Shown here: piece by piece, positions 61,537 to 64,000 of the stretch
Numbering within the stretch: position 1 is the stretch's first letter
How the letters are laid out: every line of letters starts with the position of its first letter
From: Amycolatopsis mediterranei
GTDB taxonomy: Bacteria; Actinomycetota; Actinomycetes; Mycobacteriales; Pseudonocardiaceae
Assembly: GCF_026017845.1 (NCBI RefSeq)
Contig: NZ_CP100416.1
Span: 6,651,072 to 6,715,071, forward strand
DNA: 64,000 nt
Direction: 5' to 3'
The notes under the pieces: model-generated
What the model saw: only the letters and a program-made list of their open reading frames with translations
Database searches by the model: none
Told to the model about the DNA's origin: nothing
Position numbers and translations under genes: made by a program

Positions 61537-62666
61537 GCCTGACGGACGAGCAGTGGGACGCGTTGGGCCTGGACAGGGTCGTGGTGCGGGACAGGGCGGA
61601 GTTCTTCATCGGCTATGCCGGCAGCGAGGCCCCGCTCTTCGACGTCGACGGCGTCATCGACGCCTTCCGGGACGGTCCGCTCGGCGACGAGACAGACCAG
61701 AAGGTCGCCAAGTTCACCGATACCGACGATGCCGGCCCGGCGGGCCTGCTTCGCCGGAGAATGGCCGAAGCGGCGGGTCGACCGGGACGCAGGCCGTGGG
61801 CCAGAACGGCGGAGCGAGCCGACGCGCTACGCCATGCAGCGCAAGCTGCCCTTCTCGGCGATACACGCGAGGGCAGGAACCTCTTGCTTCAGTCGGCGAG
61901 CCTGTACCGTGAACTCGGGCTTCCCTTCGGCGACTTCCTCTCCGCGGCGGCCGTCGGGCCGGGTGACGCCGCCTTCGAAGCGGCAGGGCAGCTTCGATCA
62001 ATCATCTTCGGCTCGGAAACAGCACCGGAGGCGCGAAGGGTCGACGAAGGGTATTTCTCTCTTCCGCGGCGTCTCCTGGCACCTGCCCAGCAGATCGCGG
62101 TCCTCTTCACCGCGCTGTCCTCCGCCGATGGTGTCGATGGGTTTGGCATCGGCATCGATCTGCTCCGTCGAGCGAGTCAAGCGACCCAGGCGACGTCGGT
62201 GGGGGTGACCGGCCGGCCGGTCGCACTCTGGTGGGAGTGCGGTGTGCGTCTCGCCGAGCTGACTTACGGACGGCCGTCCGCACGAGATGACCTGCGAACG
62301 ACGATCGCGGAGCTGGCCACCGCGCACGGCCAGGCACTGCGAACAGCCCAGTTCGACCGCTATCACTGGCCCCGCGCGCTCTCCAAGATGGACCTGGTCG
62401 ACCTCGACTTGACGGGCCTGACCGCGATTTCGAACCGGGTTCTGCGCCAGCTCGGCGAACCGGAGTGGTCCATGTTCGAAGACTTCCGGGACTTGACCCC
62501 GCTCTCACAAGTCTCAGTCCAGGTCGGGATCCGCCTCAGCGGTCCCGGCAGGCCCCGGACTCCGGCGTCGGGCCCCTCGCCGTCTCCGGAGCCGACGCCC
62601 GGCCCCGCCGCAGCGTCCGACTACGTCCCGGAGTCTCGATCCCCGTCGCTCTGGGCACGGTCGTGA
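61533..62666 (+). CDS. Unknown helical protein, third gene of the operon
   Basis: The 377-residue product starts at a GTG overlapping the stop of the preceding gene. An N-terminal segment (MSLTDEQWDALGLDRVVVRD, RAEFFIGYAGSEAPLFDVDG) is followed by helical repeats (AERADALRHAAQAALLGDTR, GRNLLLQSASLYRELGLPFG, AVLFTALSSADGVDGFGIGI) and a Pro/Ser-rich tail (GPSPSPEPTPGPAA). No motif is recognised. The strict coupling of three genes implies a fixed-ratio complex. Its last 46 bases overlap the convergent gene at 62.6 kb. Confidence 0.65.
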   Translation: MSLTDEQWDALGLDRVVVRDRAEFFIGYAGSEAPLFDVDGVIDAFRDGPLGDETDQKVAKFTDTDDAGPAGLLRRRMAEAAGRPGRRPWARTAERADALRHAAQAALLGDTREGRNLLLQSASLYRELGLPFGDFLSAAAVGPGDAAFEAAGQLRSIIFGSETAPEARRVDEGYFSLPRRLLAPAQQIAVLFTALSSADGVDGFGIGIDLLRRASQATQATSVGVTGRPVALWWECGVRLAELTYGRPSARDDLRTTIAELATAHGQALRTAQFDRYHWPRALSKMDLVDLDLTGLTAISNRVLRQLGEPEWSMFEDFRDLTPLSQVSVQVGIRLSGPGRPRTPASGPSPSPEPTPGPAAASDYVPESRSPSLWARS

Positions 62667-63046
62667 CGATCGGTGTCGATCCGGACGTCGACTCGTCTGC
62701 GGGGTTTCGATGCCGGACTCGCGTGGGGTGAACCAGGAAGGTTGTACCTGGATCTGATGGCCCGGACGATCGGAGTCAGGTACCGGTAGGCTATGTCGAA
62801 ATTGAGCTCCTTTTGGGGGACGATCGTGTCCTTGAACGAGAAGATCAGGGGTTTCACTCGGGCATCCTCGCCCAGGACGGCTGCCGCATCTTCGAGCAGA
62901 CCCGCCAGCGTGAATAATTCAGGTGGCGTGACGCGATCGTTACGTCGGTCGGCCGCAGAGAAGATGTGCGCGAACGAAGCCAGCTGGTCGGCAGTTTCTC
63001 TGGCCAGTTGGCGCAGTTCGTGCGCATCTCGTTCGCGCGGGGACAC
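62621..63046 (-). CDS. Small helical protein, unknown
   Basis: From the GTG, which has GAGGGGG five bases upstream, a 141-residue protein is read. It begins RERDAHELRQLARETADQLA and SFAHIFSAADRRNDRVTPPE, with a second part VKPLIFSFKDTIVPQKELNF and DIAYRYLTPIVRAIRSRYNL; the last 35 residues are basic and low in conservation. It is helical with no membrane segment. It is convergent with the three-gene operon and overlaps its end. The family is not recognised. Confidence 0.55.
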   Translation of the reverse strand: MSPRERDAHELRQLARETADQLASFAHIFSAADRRNDRVTPPELFTLAGLLEDAAAVLGEDARVKPLIFSFKDTIVPQKELNFDIAYRYLTPIVRAIRSRYNLPGSPHASPASKPRRRVDVRIDTDRHDRAQSDGDRDSGT

Positions 63047-63369
63047 GGCGGCCCCCTCTAGGTGGCGCGACGGCCGGCTGCCGAACATGGTAGTGGATGA
63101 GGCGCCCGTTCTGGCGGAGTGCTCGGCGAGGTCGGGCCTCGCGCAAACCCTCGTGCCGCTCGTCCAGTTGGTCCATCGCTCCTGAAGGTGGCACAAGCCG
63201 ACTCGGCTTCTAGACGTCCCGTCGGCTCGTCCCCGGGCCACGCCCCCCTCGGGGTCGGCTCGTCGTCGATGCCGCTGCCGTCACGGCGCAGTGCCTTGCG
63301 CACCAGTTCGACCGACTGGTTGTCGAATTTGTCCTTTAGCCACCTACAACAGCTGTGACCTCGGTGTTG
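63047..63369. other. Intergenic, one weak small frame
   Basis: A minus-strand frame (about 63058-63350) gives a protein-like start, WLKDKFDNQSVELVRKALRR, then DGSGIDDEPTPRGAWPGDEP, but lacks a ribosome binding site and fades into arginine-rich sequence. It may be the eroded C-terminus of an upstream gene product or non-coding. Nothing else is visible. Confidence 0.35.
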
Positions 63370-64000
63370 TCAGGATTCGACCAGGTTGACCTCGGTGAAC
63401 GCGTTGAGAAACTTTCCGGCGGTCAGCCGTGCCTGGGTGAGCTGCACCGACACTCCCTGCTCGTCGTACCAACGGCCTTGTCCATCGGCCAGCGCCACGG
63501 CGAACGACCGCACCGCAGTCTTGAGCTCGTCGAGTTTGGCGGCCGTGATCACCCGCATCCCGGGCACTGGCGTTCCCTGGTGATTCACGATCCGGCTGGG
63601 GTGCACCATGATCGGGATGCTGGTGATGCCCGGGATGCTGGTGATGCCCGGGTGGTTGTCCTGGTCCCAGCGGACGGAGCCGCCGAGCTGGTCGACGTCC
63701 TTCTTCGCGATCATGTCGGTGGTGCAGCCCGTCTTCATCTCGACGACCGCGTGGCGGTCACCGGCCAGTGCCCAGAGGTTGTCCGGGCCTTTGCCATACA
63801 GCTTCTCCGGCCGGGTCGACGTGAACCCCAGGTGCGACCCGAGCCGTTCCCAGGCAGCCTCGGCCTGGGGTGTGCGGTCCTCGTCCCACTCGATGTCGGC
63901 GAGGGTGGCGTTGATGCCGAGCACTAAGACCGCATCTCGTTTGGGCGTGTTGCAAGGTAGGCGATATCGTTGATCAACGATGGACGATGTGGAGAAGTGG
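63370..64000 (-). CDS. C-terminal nuclease-like domain of a larger protein (runs off the window)
   Basis: The frame is open to the right edge, giving about 210 C-terminal residues. The middle contains PDNLWALAGDRHAVVEMKTG, then TDMIAKKDVDQLGGSVRWDQ and MVHPSRIVNHQGTPVPGMRV. The D-x(n)-E-x-K arrangement (PDNLWAL, VVEMKTG) is that of the PD-(D/E)XK nuclease domain found at the end of some DEAD/DEAH-box helicases in defence loci, where the lysine-containing EMK is catalytic. A six-residue in-frame duplication (GITSIP twice) interrupts the part after it. The helicase part, if present, lies outside the window. Confidence 0.65.
   Translation of the reverse strand, partial: HFSTSSIVDQRYRLPCNTPKRDAVLVLGINATLADIEWDEDRTPQAEAAWERLGSHLGFTSTRPEKLYGKGPDNLWALAGDRHAVVEMKTGCTTDMIAKKDVDQLGGSVRWDQDNHPGITSIPGITSIPIMVHPSRIVNHQGTPVPGMRVITAAKLDELKTAVRSFAVALADGQGRWYDEQGVSVQLTQARLTAGKFLNAFTEVNLVES
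63614..63649 (+). repeat. 18-bp tandem duplication inside a coding region
   Basis: GGGATGCTGGTGATGCCC occurs twice with no spacer. It adds six residues (GITSIP) in frame to the nuclease-like protein and has the look of a recent slippage duplication. Confidence 0.85.

Overview
The window is high-GC DNA with GTG, TTG and possibly CTG starts. It carries twin-arginine and lipoprotein signals, MmyB-type XRE and LacI regulators, DUF2637/AbrB integrative-element genes, CHAT and STAND proteins. This points to a filamentous actinomycete, most likely of the Pseudonocardiaceae (Amycolatopsis-like); the genus is an inference from gene content only. The layout is of accessory, strongly eroding DNA: about a third of the loci are truncated, frameshifted or fused remnants.

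Region 1 (1-13.7 kb). A permease tail and a SAM methyltransferase are followed by a 2.7 kb gene graveyard (integrase and EF-hand fragments). A molybdenum-hydroxylase operon comes next (2Fe-2S, FAD and Mo subunits), in which only the FAD subunit is intact; its large subunit is cut after about 55 codons and joined to the 3' part of a frameshifted PucR-type regulator. A redox block follows: DUF2255, aldo/keto reductase, zinc alcohol dehydrogenase, SDR, a second aldo/keto reductase, two MmyB-type regulators (one truncated), a manganese-type cupin and a flavodoxin.

Region 2 (13.7-35.8 kb). This is a rhamnoside-utilisation island. It holds a translationally coupled operon (two CUT1 permeases, a cytoplasmic GH78 alpha-L-rhamnosidase, then the sugar-binding lipoprotein), three LacI regulators, two secreted GH78-type enzymes, two convergent GH106-like genes that have both lost their 3' ends at one junction, and a small LuxR-type regulator split by a stop codon. 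At least eight LacI-type operator-like palindromes (cores AACGTT or AACGATT) sit in front of these genes, some overlapping the start codon, which suggests one regulon or closely related ones. A DsbA/MBL/SnoaL operon with a divergent AraC regulator and a GH6 cellulase remnant are embedded here.

Region 3 (36-45.1 kb). A broken siderophore-binding protein gene, IS701-, IS3- and IS110-type fragments, a large STAND NTPase with an N-terminal cyclase-like domain, a large serine recombinase, and an eroded actinomycete integrative element: tRNA-3'-end-like att site, tyrosine integrase, AbrB-like protein, small gene, and DUF2637 interrupted by an amber codon.

Region 4 (45.2-64 kb). A dense block of poorly characterised, conflict-system-like genes. 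It includes a frameshifted membrane protein with an OmpA-like protein, a TetR-TPR fusion regulator, an unknown protein coupled to an Fe(II)/2OG oxygenase, two tandem CHAT proteases, two hypothetical genes (one containing a perfect 38-bp palindrome), a zinc-finger protein, a PD-(D/E)XK-like protein, a resolvase plus partner gene both frameshifted, a translationally coupled three-gene operon whose middle product has an ADP-ribosyltransferase-like R-S-E layout, and the C-terminus of a nuclease-domain protein running off the right edge. The best candidates for undescribed systems are the three-gene operon at 60.3-62.7 kb and the CHAT/TetR-TPR/oxygenase block at 45.2-56.1 kb.
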